Source of the DNA: Pseudodesulfovibrio sp. zrk46
GTDB taxonomy: Bacteria; Desulfobacterota; Desulfovibrionia; Desulfovibrionales; Desulfovibrionaceae
Assembly: GCF_012516435.1 (NCBI RefSeq)
Contig: NZ_CP051216.1
Location: 3,771,501 to 3,835,500, forward strand
DNA: 64,000 bases
Direction of reading: 5' to 3'
The translations under genes and the position numbers were made by a program. Shown in pieces: positions 24,454 through 33,952 of the stretch; within the stretch, counting starts at the first letter, position 1; each line of letters opens with the position of its first letter. The notes beneath the pieces were generated by a model. That model made no database searches and was not told where the DNA came from. It saw nothing but the letters and a program-made list of their open reading frames with translations.

Positions 24454-25182
24454 GTGGCGATCAAACACACTAAAGAGCAATACCTATCTGCGTATCCAGA
24501 TGGAATAGAGTTCCATTACTGGCACTCATCCCGAAATCGTATTTTGTGCGATCAACTGAAAAAGATCAATTTTTCTGGTGTCGGCCTTGATATTGGATGC
24601 GGAAGGGGTATGGATGTGCAAAAGTTCAGAGACGCAGGGTTCAATTATTATGGGGTCGAAATCAGTAATCCGACACCATACTATCCGCAAACAGCCGACT
24701 ACCTGAATCTAAATCAAAGTTCATTGGAGCTTCCAGAAGAGTTCAGAAAAGATGTTTCTCTGATCTCCTTTCTGGATGTCCTTCCTCACATGGAAGACCC
24801 GTATACTTTTGTTAAGCAGCATCGCGCCAAATTTCCTAACCTGAAGTACATACTCGCATGGATTGTCGGACGCCAAGAGCTGTACTCGAATTACGACAAA
24901 TACGTTGGGGCATTCAGAAGGTATTCATTGAAAGATTGCTACGAACTATTCCCGGGCGGACAACCGGTTACACTCCAATACTGCTTTCATTTGCTCTACC
25001 TGCCAGCTCTCATGTTAAGTCTTTGCAAACAGGACAGGAATACCGATATACAGGCACCTGACAAAAACAACCAATTTATGATGCGAGCTCACAAGCTGGT
25101 CTCAGACTATCTGGTTATGGAAGCAAAGTGGTTTCCTAAAAAAATATTTGGCTCTTCCATCGTTTGCCTCATGGAAGTTTAA
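24454..25182 (+). CDS. class I SAM-dependent methyltransferase
   Basis: A 242-residue protein with the class I methyltransferase motif I GLDIGCGRGMDVQKFRDAGF (about residues 43-62), an acidic residue ending strand 2 (YYGVEIS) and a motif IV-like SFLDVLPHMEDP. It starts at GTG 24454 with a GAGAG-type site upstream. Placed between GtrA-like and polytopic transferase genes, it may methylate a lipid-linked or polymer-bound sugar, possibly as a chain cap. The substrate is not evident from sequence. Confidence 0.8.
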   Translation: MAIKHTKEQYLSAYPDGIEFHYWHSSRNRILCDQLKKINFSGVGLDIGCGRGMDVQKFRDAGFNYYGVEISNPTPYYPQTADYLNLNQSSLELPEEFRKDVSLISFLDVLPHMEDPYTFVKQHRAKFPNLKYILAWIVGRQELYSNYDKYVGAFRRYSLKDCYELFPGGQPVTLQYCFHLLYLPALMLSLCKQDRNTDIQAPDKNNQFMMRAHKLVSDYLVMEAKWFPKKIFGSSIVCLMEV

Positions 25183-25227
25183 TTCCAAACACTTTCATAC
25201 AGTTTTTTTATTACAAGGTAGATTCTC

Positions 25228-26724
25228 GTGGATACTTCTCGTAAATATTGGATACTCGGCACCATTAGCTTAGCCCTGTTATCCCTATCCCCTCTGTTGC
25301 TGCCGCAATTTGACACATGGGACTTTGCCGTTACTGAAATGGGTTTTTTGCGCCACGACTATTCCTATTTCATCAACTTTAAAACATGCCATCAGGTTCG
25401 ATATCTGATTCTGCTCGCTCTGGATAAATTATCACTATTGGGCTTCTCGCCAAAAATAGTGATGAATGTTCTCTCTATTGCTTGCATACTCGGAATTGCT
25501 CATCAGACATTTATTTTCTTAAAAGAGCGCTACAATCTCTCTTGGGAATCTTCCCTTGTCGGCGCATGGGGTATCATCGCCTTTCCTGTTTGGCACACTC
25601 TCGTATCCGGCGCGATGTTCAGCTATGTACTGTTCCTTTTCCTCTTCATGTGTGCAGTCAACCAGTGGTGGAAGAAAAATTACATCATTGCGGGCATCCT
25701 GCTTATTTCTTCACTCAGCTATTATTCACTGTTCGCTTTCTCCGTTGGCTTCGCTGCATCAGAATTCCTGCTGACAGTAAACAAAGACAATTGGCAAAAG
25801 AAATTCGTACACACCACACTGTTCAGTGCAGCACTCCTTATCAGCTATATCATCCTAGAAAAAAACGTAAACATTCACGAATTAAGCGGCACCTACAACA
25901 CCTTTGTATGGGATAACGCCTTTGCATTTGGCTACTATGGTGTAGCCTCCATTGTCATCACTGCAGCAGCATATTTGATCTCCAAAAAAATACCTGCGGG
26001 GAAACTGAAGGAAAACTACGTACGATACACTCTCTCCTTCCTGACCTTGGGGCTTTTTGCCGTACTCGCATACTGGGCTGTGGGAAAGAACATGCGCTAC
26101 TTCCAGTTTGGAAGCTACGGTGCGCGACACACCTTTCTCACTTGCATTCCTTTTGCTCTTCTTTTGGCGATAGGAAGAGAGACACTTATCAAATTATGGG
26201 ACTCCAAAAAAACTAATTCCATTGTCATCTTCCTTATGTTGACCTTAGTTATTCTGCTTCATCAAGGATATAGCCACAAAGCAGCAGAACTAGTATATCG
26301 AGACATAATTGCCGTAGAAATGAGCAAGCAGGCCGAACCAGACTCCGGATATGTGGCAATATCACCTGTTGGATTCAAGCCCCCCCGCCATATTCATTCC
26401 ACAGGTCTTGCGAGAGCCCTTTATCGAGTTTACGGAAAAACAGCTTGGATGCTAAATGACCCATGGCGCAGATCATTCGTTCCCACTCCGGAGAACATGC
26501 AAAAACTCTACGCCAAAATGAAAGAAGGACGAGGACCGCAAAACACCTTGTCTGACCAGGTCTCTGGCGACGCATACACAAAGTACGAACTGCATCTGAC
26601 GGATTACTACCAGGAAGGCCGTTTTTGGTATTGGTGGTATTATATGACACAAAATTACGATGCCTTTTCTCCAAAGCTCGAATTGGTGGAGAAGATTCAT
26701 TCTCTCTCTGAGAGAAAGAAATAA
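25228..26724 (+). CDS. polytopic membrane protein, probable GT-C-type glycosyltransferase of the Gtr module
   Basis: A 498-residue protein with around ten hydrophobic helices between residues 8 and 350 and a soluble C-terminal domain (about 360-498, aromatic-rich, with WYWWYYMTQNYD). An early periplasmic-loop segment QFDTWDFAVTEMGF contains acidic residues of the kind used by GT-C enzymes for catalysis. By analogy with gtrC genes downstream of gtrA and gtrB, it should transfer the flipped sugar to a surface polymer in the periplasm. No close relative is recognised. GTG start at 25228 with AAGG 9 nt upstream. Confidence 0.65.
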   Translation: MDTSRKYWILGTISLALLSLSPLLLPQFDTWDFAVTEMGFLRHDYSYFINFKTCHQVRYLILLALDKLSLLGFSPKIVMNVLSIACILGIAHQTFIFLKERYNLSWESSLVGAWGIIAFPVWHTLVSGAMFSYVLFLFLFMCAVNQWWKKNYIIAGILLISSLSYYSLFAFSVGFAASEFLLTVNKDNWQKKFVHTTLFSAALLISYIILEKNVNIHELSGTYNTFVWDNAFAFGYYGVASIVITAAAYLISKKIPAGKLKENYVRYTLSFLTLGLFAVLAYWAVGKNMRYFQFGSYGARHTFLTCIPFALLLAIGRETLIKLWDSKKTNSIVIFLMLTLVILLHQGYSHKAAELVYRDIIAVEMSKQAEPDSGYVAISPVGFKPPRHIHSTGLARALYRVYGKTAWMLNDPWRRSFVPTPENMQKLYAKMKEGRGPQNTLSDQVSGDAYTKYELHLTDYYQEGRFWYWWYYMTQNYDAFSPKLELVEKIHSLSERKK

Positions 26725-26948
26725 CCACCTGAGAAGATGGTACAAACATTATCACCAGACAGTTTCTCTACAAAGACAAAAGGGCTATTTTAACTTTAAT
26801 GGGGACAAAACTGATAAAAATGACGCAAGTCAGGCCTTGACGCATCCTCCCCATCATTTATTAGTACTCAAGCGAATGCGACTTAGATGATATGGTAGGC
26901 GCATCGCATATAACAAAGATCAATACCTAATTGAAAACAGGATACAGC

Positions 26949-27935
26949 ATGCTCAACGGCAAAAACATACTTATTACAGGCGGCACCGGCTCTTTCGGCA
27001 AAAAATTCGTCGAGATGGTCCTGAAGAAATACACTCCGAACAAGCTGATCATTTTCAGTCGTGATGAACTCAAGCAGTTTGAGATGGCACAGGAGTTTTC
27101 CCCTAAAGAGCACCCCTGTATTCGCTATTTCATTGGTGACGTTCGCGACAAGGAACGCCTCTACCGCGCATGCCGTGATGTGGACATCATTGTCCATGCA
27201 GCTGCCATGAAGCAGGTTCCGGCTTCCGAGTACAACCCGACCGAAGCTATCAAAACCAATATTTACGGCGCACAGAACCTTATCAATGTTGCTGCAGACC
27301 TCGGCGTGGAATGTGTTGTAGCTCTGTCTACAGATAAGGCTGTTGCACCGGTTAACCTCTACGGCGCAACCAAGCTCGCTTCGGACAAGCTGTTCGTTGC
27401 AGCGAATGCTTTCGCCATCGGCCCCCGGTATTCCGTTGTTCGCTACGGTAATGTTCTCGGCAGCCGTGGCAGCGTAGTTCCCTTCTTTATGAAGAAACGC
27501 AACGAAGGCGTCCTGCCCATCACCGATGACCGCATGACCCGCTTCTGGATTCTTTTGGAAGACGCTGTGGAAATGGTATTTCGCGCCATTGAAACTTCTG
27601 CTGGTGGAGAAATCTACGTACCCAAGATTCCCAGCATGAAGATCACCGACATGGCCACCGCGATCGCACCTGATTGCAAACAGAAGGTTGTAGGCATTCG
27701 CCCCGGAGAAAAGTTGCACGAGTGCATGATCCCGGAAGAAGAATCCCGCAACGTAGTGGAGACGGAATACGGCTATACCATCCTGCCAGAAACCGAAGTT
27801 TTTAACTACAAGGGTGACTTGTCCAAGGCCAAGACTGTTCCCGAAGGATTTGCCTACGATTCAGACACCAACACAGAATGGATATCCGTTGAAGAACTCC
27901 GTGAGATCTTAGTCAAACAAGGATACGAGCTATAG
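26949..27935 (+). CDS. pseB: UDP-N-acetylglucosamine 4,6-dehydratase (inverting)
   Basis: A 328-residue extended SDR enzyme. The NADP site is ILITGGTGSFGKKF at residues 7-20, the SDR YxxxK-type site is LYGATKLASDKLF (about 140), and KQVPASEYNP and HECMIPEEESRNV are typical of PseB. It catalyses the first step of CMP-pseudaminic acid synthesis, 4,6-dehydration with C5 inversion of UDP-GlcNAc. CAGGA lies 6 nt before the ATG at 26949; the upstream TTG start is unsupported. It leads a tightly packed series pseB-pseC-pseF-pseGH. Confidence 0.95.
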   Translation: MLNGKNILITGGTGSFGKKFVEMVLKKYTPNKLIIFSRDELKQFEMAQEFSPKEHPCIRYFIGDVRDKERLYRACRDVDIIVHAAAMKQVPASEYNPTEAIKTNIYGAQNLINVAADLGVECVVALSTDKAVAPVNLYGATKLASDKLFVAANAFAIGPRYSVVRYGNVLGSRGSVVPFFMKKRNEGVLPITDDRMTRFWILLEDAVEMVFRAIETSAGGEIYVPKIPSMKITDMATAIAPDCKQKVVGIRPGEKLHECMIPEEESRNVVETEYGYTILPETEVFNYKGDLSKAKTVPEGFAYDSDTNTEWISVEELREILVKQGYEL

Positions 27936-27938
27936 GCT

Positions 27939-29054
27939 ATGCCCAAAATCCCTTACGGTAGACAACACATCGACGAAGATGACATCCGGGCCGTGGCGGA
28001 AACGCTGCGGTCCGATTTCCTTACAACCGGCCCCAAGGTCGGCGAATTCGAACAGGCTGTTGCCAACTTTTGCAACGTCCAACATGGTGTAGCCGTATGC
28101 AACGGCACTGCCGCGTTGCATGCGGCCATGTTTGCCCTTGGAATTGGCTCAGGAGACGAAGTCATTGTACCTCCAATGACTTTTGCTGCATCCGCTAACT
28201 GCGTTCTTTACATGGGTGGTACGCCGGTTTTTGCCGATGTACAGGAAGGCTCTCTGCTTATTGATCCGGCCAAGGTGAAAGAAAAAATCACATCAAACAC
28301 CAAAGCGATCATTGCGGTGGACTACACTGGCCAACCCTGCAATTGGGAAGCGCTTCGTTCTCTGGCAGACAAGCACAACCTCGCGCTTGTCGCCGACGGC
28401 TGCCACGCTCTGGGGGCAAGCTACAAGGATCGCAAAGTCGGCTCCATAGCGGACATGACTGTTTTCTCTTTCCATCCGGTCAAACACGTTGCTACCGGCG
28501 AGGGTGGTATGATCCTTACCGACGACGCGGAACTGGACGCCAAGCTTAGGACCTTCCGCAACCATGGCATAACCACCGACGCTCGCACCCGAGAAGAAAG
28601 TGGGGCATGGTTCTATGAAATGGTGGAACTGGGCTACAACTATCGCATCACCGACATCCAAGCAGCCCTTGGTGTCAGTCAAATGGCAAAACTCCCTGCC
28701 TTCTTGGAACGCAGAAGGGAGATTGCAAAGCGATATGACAAGAGTTTCGCAGGAACCAATGTTATCCCATTAGCTGTCTCCGAAGAGGTTGAGCATGCGT
28801 ATCACCTGTACGTGGTAAGGCTTGCCAATCGTGACGAAGTTTACACAATGCTACGTGATGCTGGAATCTTTGCCCAAGTTCACTATATTCCGGTCCATCT
28901 GCATCCTTATTATCAAGAGAAGTTAGGAACAGGTGAAGGACTCTGTCCTATAGCAGAGGCGGCCTACAAAGAGATTCTATCCCTGCCCATGTATCCAGGG
29001 CTCACTGACCAAGAACAAGATTATGTGATCAAGACTGTACTGGAGCTCGCATGA
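27939..29054 (+). CDS. pseC: UDP-4-keto-6-deoxy-AltNAc 4-aminotransferase
   Basis: A 371-residue DegT-family PLP enzyme. It starts MPKIPYGRQHIDEDDI, has phosphate-binding CNGTAALHAAMFAL, cofactor site VADGCHALGA and Schiff-base Lys in FSFHPVKHVATGEGG (about residue 182). PseC aminates the 4-keto product of PseB. It lies 3 nt after pseB and overlaps pseF by 4 bp, so the operon position confirms the assignment over other DegT-family roles. Confidence 0.94.
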   Translation: MPKIPYGRQHIDEDDIRAVAETLRSDFLTTGPKVGEFEQAVANFCNVQHGVAVCNGTAALHAAMFALGIGSGDEVIVPPMTFAASANCVLYMGGTPVFADVQEGSLLIDPAKVKEKITSNTKAIIAVDYTGQPCNWEALRSLADKHNLALVADGCHALGASYKDRKVGSIADMTVFSFHPVKHVATGEGGMILTDDAELDAKLRTFRNHGITTDARTREESGAWFYEMVELGYNYRITDIQAALGVSQMAKLPAFLERRREIAKRYDKSFAGTNVIPLAVSEEVEHAYHLYVVRLANRDEVYTMLRDAGIFAQVHYIPVHLHPYYQEKLGTGEGLCPIAEAAYKEILSLPMYPGLTDQEQDYVIKTVLELA

Positions 29055-29743
29055 ATATAGCGGTTATTCCTGCACGTGGGGGCAGCAAACGGATTCCTCG
29101 GAAAAACGTCCGTGAATTCTGTGGTAAACCTATCATCGGGTATTCCATTGAAACCGCCCTCGCCACAAACTTGTTCTCTTCGGTTATAGTTACCACCGAT
29201 GATAAAGAAATAGCTGAAGTCGCAAGATCTTTTGGTGCAGAAACTCCGTTCATACGACCAACTGAATTATCCGATGACCACACAGGCACTACACCAGTCA
29301 TTCGACATGCCCTGCAATGGTGCCTCGATAATGGCCGAGATGTGGAGACAGTGTGTGGCCTTTATGCCACAGCTCCATTTATCACCGCACAGGACTTGCG
29401 TAAGGGCTATAACGCCCTTCCAGAGGCCCCGGCAGCCTTTGCTGTGACAACCTTTCCATTCCCCATCTATCGAGGGGTAAAGCAGAGTGATGACGGGAAA
29501 GTCTCCATGATCTGGCCCGAACACATGCTGACTCGCTCGCAAGACTTACCAGAGGCATTCCACGATTGTGGCCAGTTTTATTGGGCAACATCCGAATTCC
29601 TACTCTCTGGCAGGGAATTCATGGAAGGCGAAGCCGTTGGGGTCCAAATCCCCCGTCACCGGGTGCAGGATATCGACACGGAAGAGGACTGGGTAAGAGC
29701 TGAAGCCATGTTCCGTGTTCTCAAGGAAACGGGGGAACTGTGA
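29051..29743 (+). CDS. pseF: pseudaminic acid cytidylyltransferase
   Basis: A 230-residue CMP-sugar synthetase. The N-terminal nucleotide-binding motif is IPARGGSKRIPRKNVREFCG, followed by GYSIETAL and VTTDDKEIAEVA; the C-terminal acidic VQDIDTEEDW is the family metal site. It activates the nonulosonic acid with CTP to give CMP-Pse. It overlaps pseC by 4 bp at its start and pseG-H by 4 bp (GTGA) at its end, so translation of these genes is coupled. Confidence 0.93.
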   Translation: MNIAVIPARGGSKRIPRKNVREFCGKPIIGYSIETALATNLFSSVIVTTDDKEIAEVARSFGAETPFIRPTELSDDHTGTTPVIRHALQWCLDNGRDVETVCGLYATAPFITAQDLRKGYNALPEAPAAFAVTTFPFPIYRGVKQSDDGKVSMIWPEHMLTRSQDLPEAFHDCGQFYWATSEFLLSGREFMEGEAVGVQIPRHRVQDIDTEEDWVRAEAMFRVLKETGEL

Positions 29744-31209
29744 TCGGGACATTGACCATCAGAGCCGACTGCTCAACAACTATCGGCACAGGTCATGTCA
29801 TGCGAATGATCGCTCTTGGTCAGGCATGGAAGCAGCTTGGTGGTAAAGTTCGCATAGTCGGTCAAATAACCCCACTTATTGATAGACTCTCCAACGAACA
29901 TTTCGAACTTGTTAATTTAGATAACACCTACCCGTCTCCCGAGGACATTGAAGTCTTACTAGAGGCTACTTCAAAGAACGAATGGATTGCGATAGATGGA
30001 TACCAATTCGATTCGGACTATCAAAAACAGATTCTTGAAGCCGGCAGAAGGACCTTGGTCCTTGACGATGTCAATGATCGTGGTCGCTATTACGCTTCAG
30101 CTTTGCTGAACCAAAATCCAGACGGCAATCATTATGATTATAAAGTGAACGAGGATGCCATACGCTTACTTGGCTCTCGCTTTGCTCTTCTGCGTCACGA
30201 ATTCCTCTCACATCCTCGAAAGGACTCTACAACGTCGAGTAAACCCCGAAATATACTCGTCACGCTGGGGGGGGGAGACCCCACCAATATGACGGGCACG
30301 GTGATAGAAAGTATCACCCAAATTGACAGTGACGACCTGCACGTCAAAGTTGTGTGCGGTGCAGCAAACCCCCATTTAGATAAGCTGAAAACCACCGCAT
30401 CCAACTTGAAGTGCCATTGCGAATTCCTGACCGCTGTCAATGATATGCCCTCTCTCATAAATTGGGCAGATATAGCAATCTCTGCAGCAGGATCTACCTG
30501 TTGGGAACTCTGCTATTTCAGAGTTCCGACTGTGGCCATTCAAATTGCAGACAATCAGAAAGGGATCATTCGCGAACTAAACCGCATTCAAGCCGCCATC
30601 TGCTTGAGTATGGATACGAAAGCAAATGACATTACCAAAGCACTGTCTAGCTTGCTGACAAACACAGACAAGCGGAAACTCATTGAAAAAGCATGCAGCA
30701 CTATAGTTGACGGAAAAGGAGCTCACAGAGTGGCTTGCGCCTTGCTCAATGCCGATATTCGACTCCGCCCTGCCACTGTTGATGATAGCCGTCGACTATA
30801 TAATTGGCGCAACCACCCTGCCGTCAGAGCTCGCTCATTCCAATCAGACCCGATTGAATATGGAAGTCATGAGGCTTGGTTTAAATCTAAACTTGCTGAT
30901 GCCTCCTGCAAAATTTTCATTGCTGAATCTACCAATGGCACAGCCTTAGGCCAAATCAGGTTTGAAGGTATGCCTACCGAAGCATTGATCAGCATCAGTG
31001 TAGCGCCAGACCATAATGGACGTGGAATTGGTACACATATTACAAAACTTGGATGCCAATCCATTGAGGCAATATACCCTGGCATCCCAGTAACAGCTTT
31101 CGTCATGAAAGATAATCCTGCTTCAGCTAACATGTTCCGAGCAGCAGGCTTCATTTCGGCCCCCAATGACGCAGATGATTCACTCAAGTTTGAATGGAAG
31201 CATTCCTAA
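29740..31209 (+). CDS. PseG-PseH fusion: UDP-sugar hydrolase plus N-acetyltransferase
   Basis: A 489-residue fusion. Residues about 1-335 match PseG, a GT-B-like hydrolase releasing 2,4-diacetamido-2,4,6-trideoxy-L-altrose from UDP: IRADCSTTIGTGHVMRMIAL with the family His, LGGGDPTNMTG and SAAGSTCWELCYF. Residues about 340-489 are a GNAT domain like PseH: LRPATVDDSRRLYNWRNHP, then VAPDHNGRGIGTHI as the acetyl-CoA loop. In Campylobacter and Helicobacter these are separate proteins, and PseH acts before PseG, so the fusion joins consecutive steps. GTG start shares GTGA with the pseF stop. A weak AGCCC/GGGCT hairpin follows. Confidence 0.92.
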   Translation: MIGTLTIRADCSTTIGTGHVMRMIALGQAWKQLGGKVRIVGQITPLIDRLSNEHFELVNLDNTYPSPEDIEVLLEATSKNEWIAIDGYQFDSDYQKQILEAGRRTLVLDDVNDRGRYYASALLNQNPDGNHYDYKVNEDAIRLLGSRFALLRHEFLSHPRKDSTTSSKPRNILVTLGGGDPTNMTGTVIESITQIDSDDLHVKVVCGAANPHLDKLKTTASNLKCHCEFLTAVNDMPSLINWADIAISAAGSTCWELCYFRVPTVAIQIADNQKGIIRELNRIQAAICLSMDTKANDITKALSSLLTNTDKRKLIEKACSTIVDGKGAHRVACALLNADIRLRPATVDDSRRLYNWRNHPAVRARSFQSDPIEYGSHEAWFKSKLADASCKIFIAESTNGTALGQIRFEGMPTEALISISVAPDHNGRGIGTHITKLGCQSIEAIYPGIPVTAFVMKDNPASANMFRAAGFISAPNDADDSLKFEWKHS

Positions 31210-31230
31210 GCCCCGACGGGCTGTCATTTC

Positions 31231-31259
31231 TTGACTGACGGGTTATTGAAACGTAGAAG
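31231..31259 (+). promoter_or_regulatory. candidate internal promoter before the first amidination set
   Basis: TTGACT and TAGAAG (4 of 6 matches) are separated by exactly 17 nt in the 87-bp gap after the pseG-H fusion and just after a short GC hairpin. It would let the first amidotransferase set be expressed on its own. Confidence 0.35.
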
Positions 31260-31296
31260 CCTATCAATACAATTCACCTGAAAAAGAGAGACTCGC

Positions 31297-32457
31297 ATGT
31301 CTAATACGATTAAATACTGCACCAAATGCGTGATGCCCGAAACCAAACCCGACCTCTGGTTCGACGAGAACGGTGTCTGCGCGGCCTGCAATTTTTTCGA
31401 AGAGCGCGCTGAAATCGACTGGGATGCCCGTCAAACCGAACTAGAACATATTCTGGATCAATACCGCTCCAATGACAGTTCCAATTATGACTGCATCATC
31501 CCTTGCAGTGGTGGAAAGGATTCAACCTACCAGACCCTTACCATGCTGGACATGGGCATGAATCCTCTTTGCGTCACCGCCACCACGGACCGTCTCTCTC
31601 CCATCGGTCGCAGAAACATTGAGAACATCAAGAAACTCGGCGTGGACTACATTGAAGTTTCCACGAACCCAGTGGTCAGGCGTCGCATCAACAAACTCGC
31701 TCTCGAGCAAGTTGGTGATATATCATGGCCTGAGCACCTGACAATTTTCACCATCCCGGTTCGCATCGCCGTAATGCACAACGTGCCGCTCATCGTTTGG
31801 GGCGAGAACTCCCAGAATGAGAATGGCGGTCCCGCAACCCAGGCTGGAGACAAGCACCTCACCCGCCGTTGGCTTGAAGAATTCGGAGGCCTCCTTGGTC
31901 TTCGTGTCACTGACCTTGAAGGACAGGCAGACATAGAGAAAAAGCACCTCATTCCCTACACCTATCCCTCTGACGAAGATCTGGCTCGTGTGGGTGTGAC
32001 CGGCATTTTCCTCGGCTACTACAAGCAATGGGATGGGCTTTCCAACGCGCTGGTTGCTGCAGCCCACGGTTTTGAAAGCTGGCCCAACACTGTCGAAGGC
32101 TCCATCGTCAATTACGAGAACCTCGACAACGAGCAGATGCGCATCCACGACTATTTCAAATTCCTCAAGTACGGCTACAGCCGTGCAACAGATTGGGCCT
32201 GCTGGCACATCCGCCGCGGTCGCCTCTCTCGCGAGCAAGGCATGCAGTTGGTTCGCCGCCATGAGGGCAAGTTTCCTTGGTCCTACCTCGGCACAGACCT
32301 GGAGACCATTCTGGAAGAAATTGATATGACCCTGGATGAGTTCACCGCTGTCTGTGATCGCTTCACGAACAAAAAGATCTTTAAAACAGATCGTCGTGGA
32401 AATCTCCTGCGCACCCGTAATGGTGACCTCGTCCGCGTCAACGACGACAACGTCTAG
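31297..32457 (+). CDS. N-acetyl sugar amidotransferase, set 1 (WbpG/PseA family)
   Basis: A 386-residue PP-loop enzyme. A zinc-ribbon-like CTKC...CAAC pair lies at about residues 8-35, and the ATP pyrophosphatase loop CSGGKDS at about residue 70. Family members (WbpG, PseA, PtmG) use ATP and ammonia to turn an N-acetyl group of a sugar into an acetamidino group. AGAGAG lies before the ATG. The HisH-like gene starts 15 nt downstream and the HisF-like gene follows, giving a full ammonia-supply set. The likely target is a pseudaminic acid N-acetyl group; which position is unknown. Confidence 0.9.
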   Translation: MSNTIKYCTKCVMPETKPDLWFDENGVCAACNFFEERAEIDWDARQTELEHILDQYRSNDSSNYDCIIPCSGGKDSTYQTLTMLDMGMNPLCVTATTDRLSPIGRRNIENIKKLGVDYIEVSTNPVVRRRINKLALEQVGDISWPEHLTIFTIPVRIAVMHNVPLIVWGENSQNENGGPATQAGDKHLTRRWLEEFGGLLGLRVTDLEGQADIEKKHLIPYTYPSDEDLARVGVTGIFLGYYKQWDGLSNALVAAAHGFESWPNTVEGSIVNYENLDNEQMRIHDYFKFLKYGYSRATDWACWHIRRGRLSREQGMQLVRRHEGKFPWSYLGTDLETILEEIDMTLDEFTAVCDRFTNKKIFKTDRRGNLLRTRNGDLVRVNDDNV

Positions 32458-32472
32458 CCGGGACATCTGTTT

Positions 32473-33099
32473 ATGCTGACCGTCGCCGTTGTCGATTACG
32501 GGGTTGGAAATATCGGCTCTATTTCTCGCGCCTTGTCCGTCTGCGGAGCAAAACCGCTCCTAACGGACAAGGAAGAGGACTTTAAAGTTGTGGATGCCTG
32601 CATCCTGCCGGGTGTCGGCGCTTTCGGCGATGCAATCCAACTGCTAAGGGAGCGCAACCTCGACAAGATTCTTGAAGACCAAATCATCGCCTACGACATC
32701 CCCATCCTCGGCGTTTGCCTTGGTATGCAGCTCCTGGCCAGCCGGAGTTTTGAAAATGGCGAGCACGAAGGATTAGGATGGATCCCAGGCTCTGTAGTTC
32801 CTTTTACTCCAGAGAATAACGAACGGATCCCCCATGTAGGATGGAACAACGTTGAGTTCGAAATATCCACCCCCCTGCTGGCGGATATCCCTCCGGGAGA
32901 AGACTTTTACTTCGTTCATAGTTTTCATTTCCAAACCAACGATCCCTCTCACGCAATTGCTACAACGCCGTATTGCGGAAAATTCACTTCTGTCGTCAAC
33001 AAGGGCAATGTCTATGGAACCCAGTTCCATCCGGAAAAAAGCCAAGGAATTGGTCTGAAGCTGCTCAAGAATTTCATCAAGCTCAGCGAGGAATACTAA
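32473..33099 (+). CDS. HisH-like glutaminase, set 1
   Basis: A 208-residue class I glutamine amidotransferase of the HisH type. The oxyanion-hole segment is GVGAFGD, the nucleophile Cys is in LGVCLGMQLL (about residue 81), and the His/Glu of the triad are in GTQFHPEKSQG. In true HisH this protein releases ammonia into HisF. Here it lies between a sugar amidotransferase and a HisF-like gene with no other his genes nearby, as with P. aeruginosa HisH2/HisF2 and WbpG. It therefore most likely supplies ammonia for acetamidino-sugar formation. The HisF-like gene starts 1 nt downstream. Confidence 0.9.
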   Translation: MLTVAVVDYGVGNIGSISRALSVCGAKPLLTDKEEDFKVVDACILPGVGAFGDAIQLLRERNLDKILEDQIIAYDIPILGVCLGMQLLASRSFENGEHEGLGWIPGSVVPFTPENNERIPHVGWNNVEFEISTPLLADIPPGEDFYFVHSFHFQTNDPSHAIATTPYCGKFTSVVNKGNVYGTQFHPEKSQGIGLKLLKNFIKLSEEY

Positions 33100-33100
33100 C

Positions 33101-33862
33101 GTGCTAAAGACACGAATCATTCCCACCCTGCTTTATCGTGATTACGGGCTGGTAAAAGGCGTGGCCTTTGACAGCTGGCGTCATGTTGGGTCGCTGATGC
33201 AGTCCATAAAAGTCTATAACATGCGCAATGTTGACGAACTGATCATCGTGGATATCAAAGCCACTAATGACGGCCGTAAACCTGACTTCGGCTGGGTCAA
33301 TGACTTTGCTGATGATTGTTTCATGCCTTTGACCGTTGGCGGTGGCGTCACAGATATCGATCATGTAGGGGGCCTACTGGACGCCGGTGCGGATAAGGTG
33401 GCAATGAATACTGCTGCGGTAGACAACCCCATACTCATCAGTCAGGTTGCGAACAAATACGGTTCGCAGTGTGCCATCGTATCCATAGACTTCAAGAGGC
33501 ATGAAGATGGTTATCTGGAAGTCGTGACGAATTCCGGAAAGAATCAACGAGGGATCGACCTTGTTGAATTTGCTAAGGAAGCAGAAAGCCGTGGGGCTGG
33601 TGAGATTTTGATGACGTCAGTAGAGCTAGACGGCACCATGAAAGGGTACGACCTTGAAGCAGTTAAGGCCGTCAGTGATGCGGTATCAATCCCGGTTATT
33701 GCCTCTGGCGGAGCTGGGAACTACGAGCACATGCTTCAGGCAATCCAACAAGGGGGAGCCACCGCTGTTGCAGCTGCTTCCATTTTCCACTTCACTGAAC
33801 AGACACCGGCTGAAGCACGCTCACACCTTCGTAAGGCTGGAATTCCTGTTCGCAAGGACTGA
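33101..33862 (+). CDS. HisF-like ammonia-channel protein, set 1
   Basis: A 253-residue TIM barrel closely resembling HisF, including VGGGVTD, SIDFKRHEDG, GAGEILMTSVELDGTMKGYD and PVIASGGAG. True HisF begins IPCLDV, whose Asp11 is one of two catalytic aspartates; here the equivalent stretch is IIPTLLYRDYG and the Asp position is Leu. The second catalytic Asp (in SID, about residue 130) is kept. This suggests that cyclase activity is lost while the barrel still conducts ammonia to the amidotransferase. GTG start, 1 nt after the hisH-like gene. Confidence 0.88.
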   Translation: MLKTRIIPTLLYRDYGLVKGVAFDSWRHVGSLMQSIKVYNMRNVDELIIVDIKATNDGRKPDFGWVNDFADDCFMPLTVGGGVTDIDHVGGLLDAGADKVAMNTAAVDNPILISQVANKYGSQCAIVSIDFKRHEDGYLEVVTNSGKNQRGIDLVEFAKEAESRGAGEILMTSVELDGTMKGYDLEAVKAVSDAVSIPVIASGGAGNYEHMLQAIQQGGATAVAAASIFHFTEQTPAEARSHLRKAGIPVRKD

Positions 33863-33871
33863 GCTCCAAGC

Positions 33872-33900
33872 TTGACACACCCTCACGCCTGCGAGACATT
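33872..33900 (+). promoter_or_regulatory. candidate internal promoter before pseI
   Basis: A consensus TTGACA is followed after 17 nt by GACATT (3 of 6 matches) in the 90-bp gap between the first hisF-like gene and pseI. The -10 is weak, so this is tentative. Confidence 0.3.
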
Positions 33901-33952
33901 ACCGCAATCCTGCTGACACGTTCAAAAAGCAATGCCGACATGGCGGATTCCC

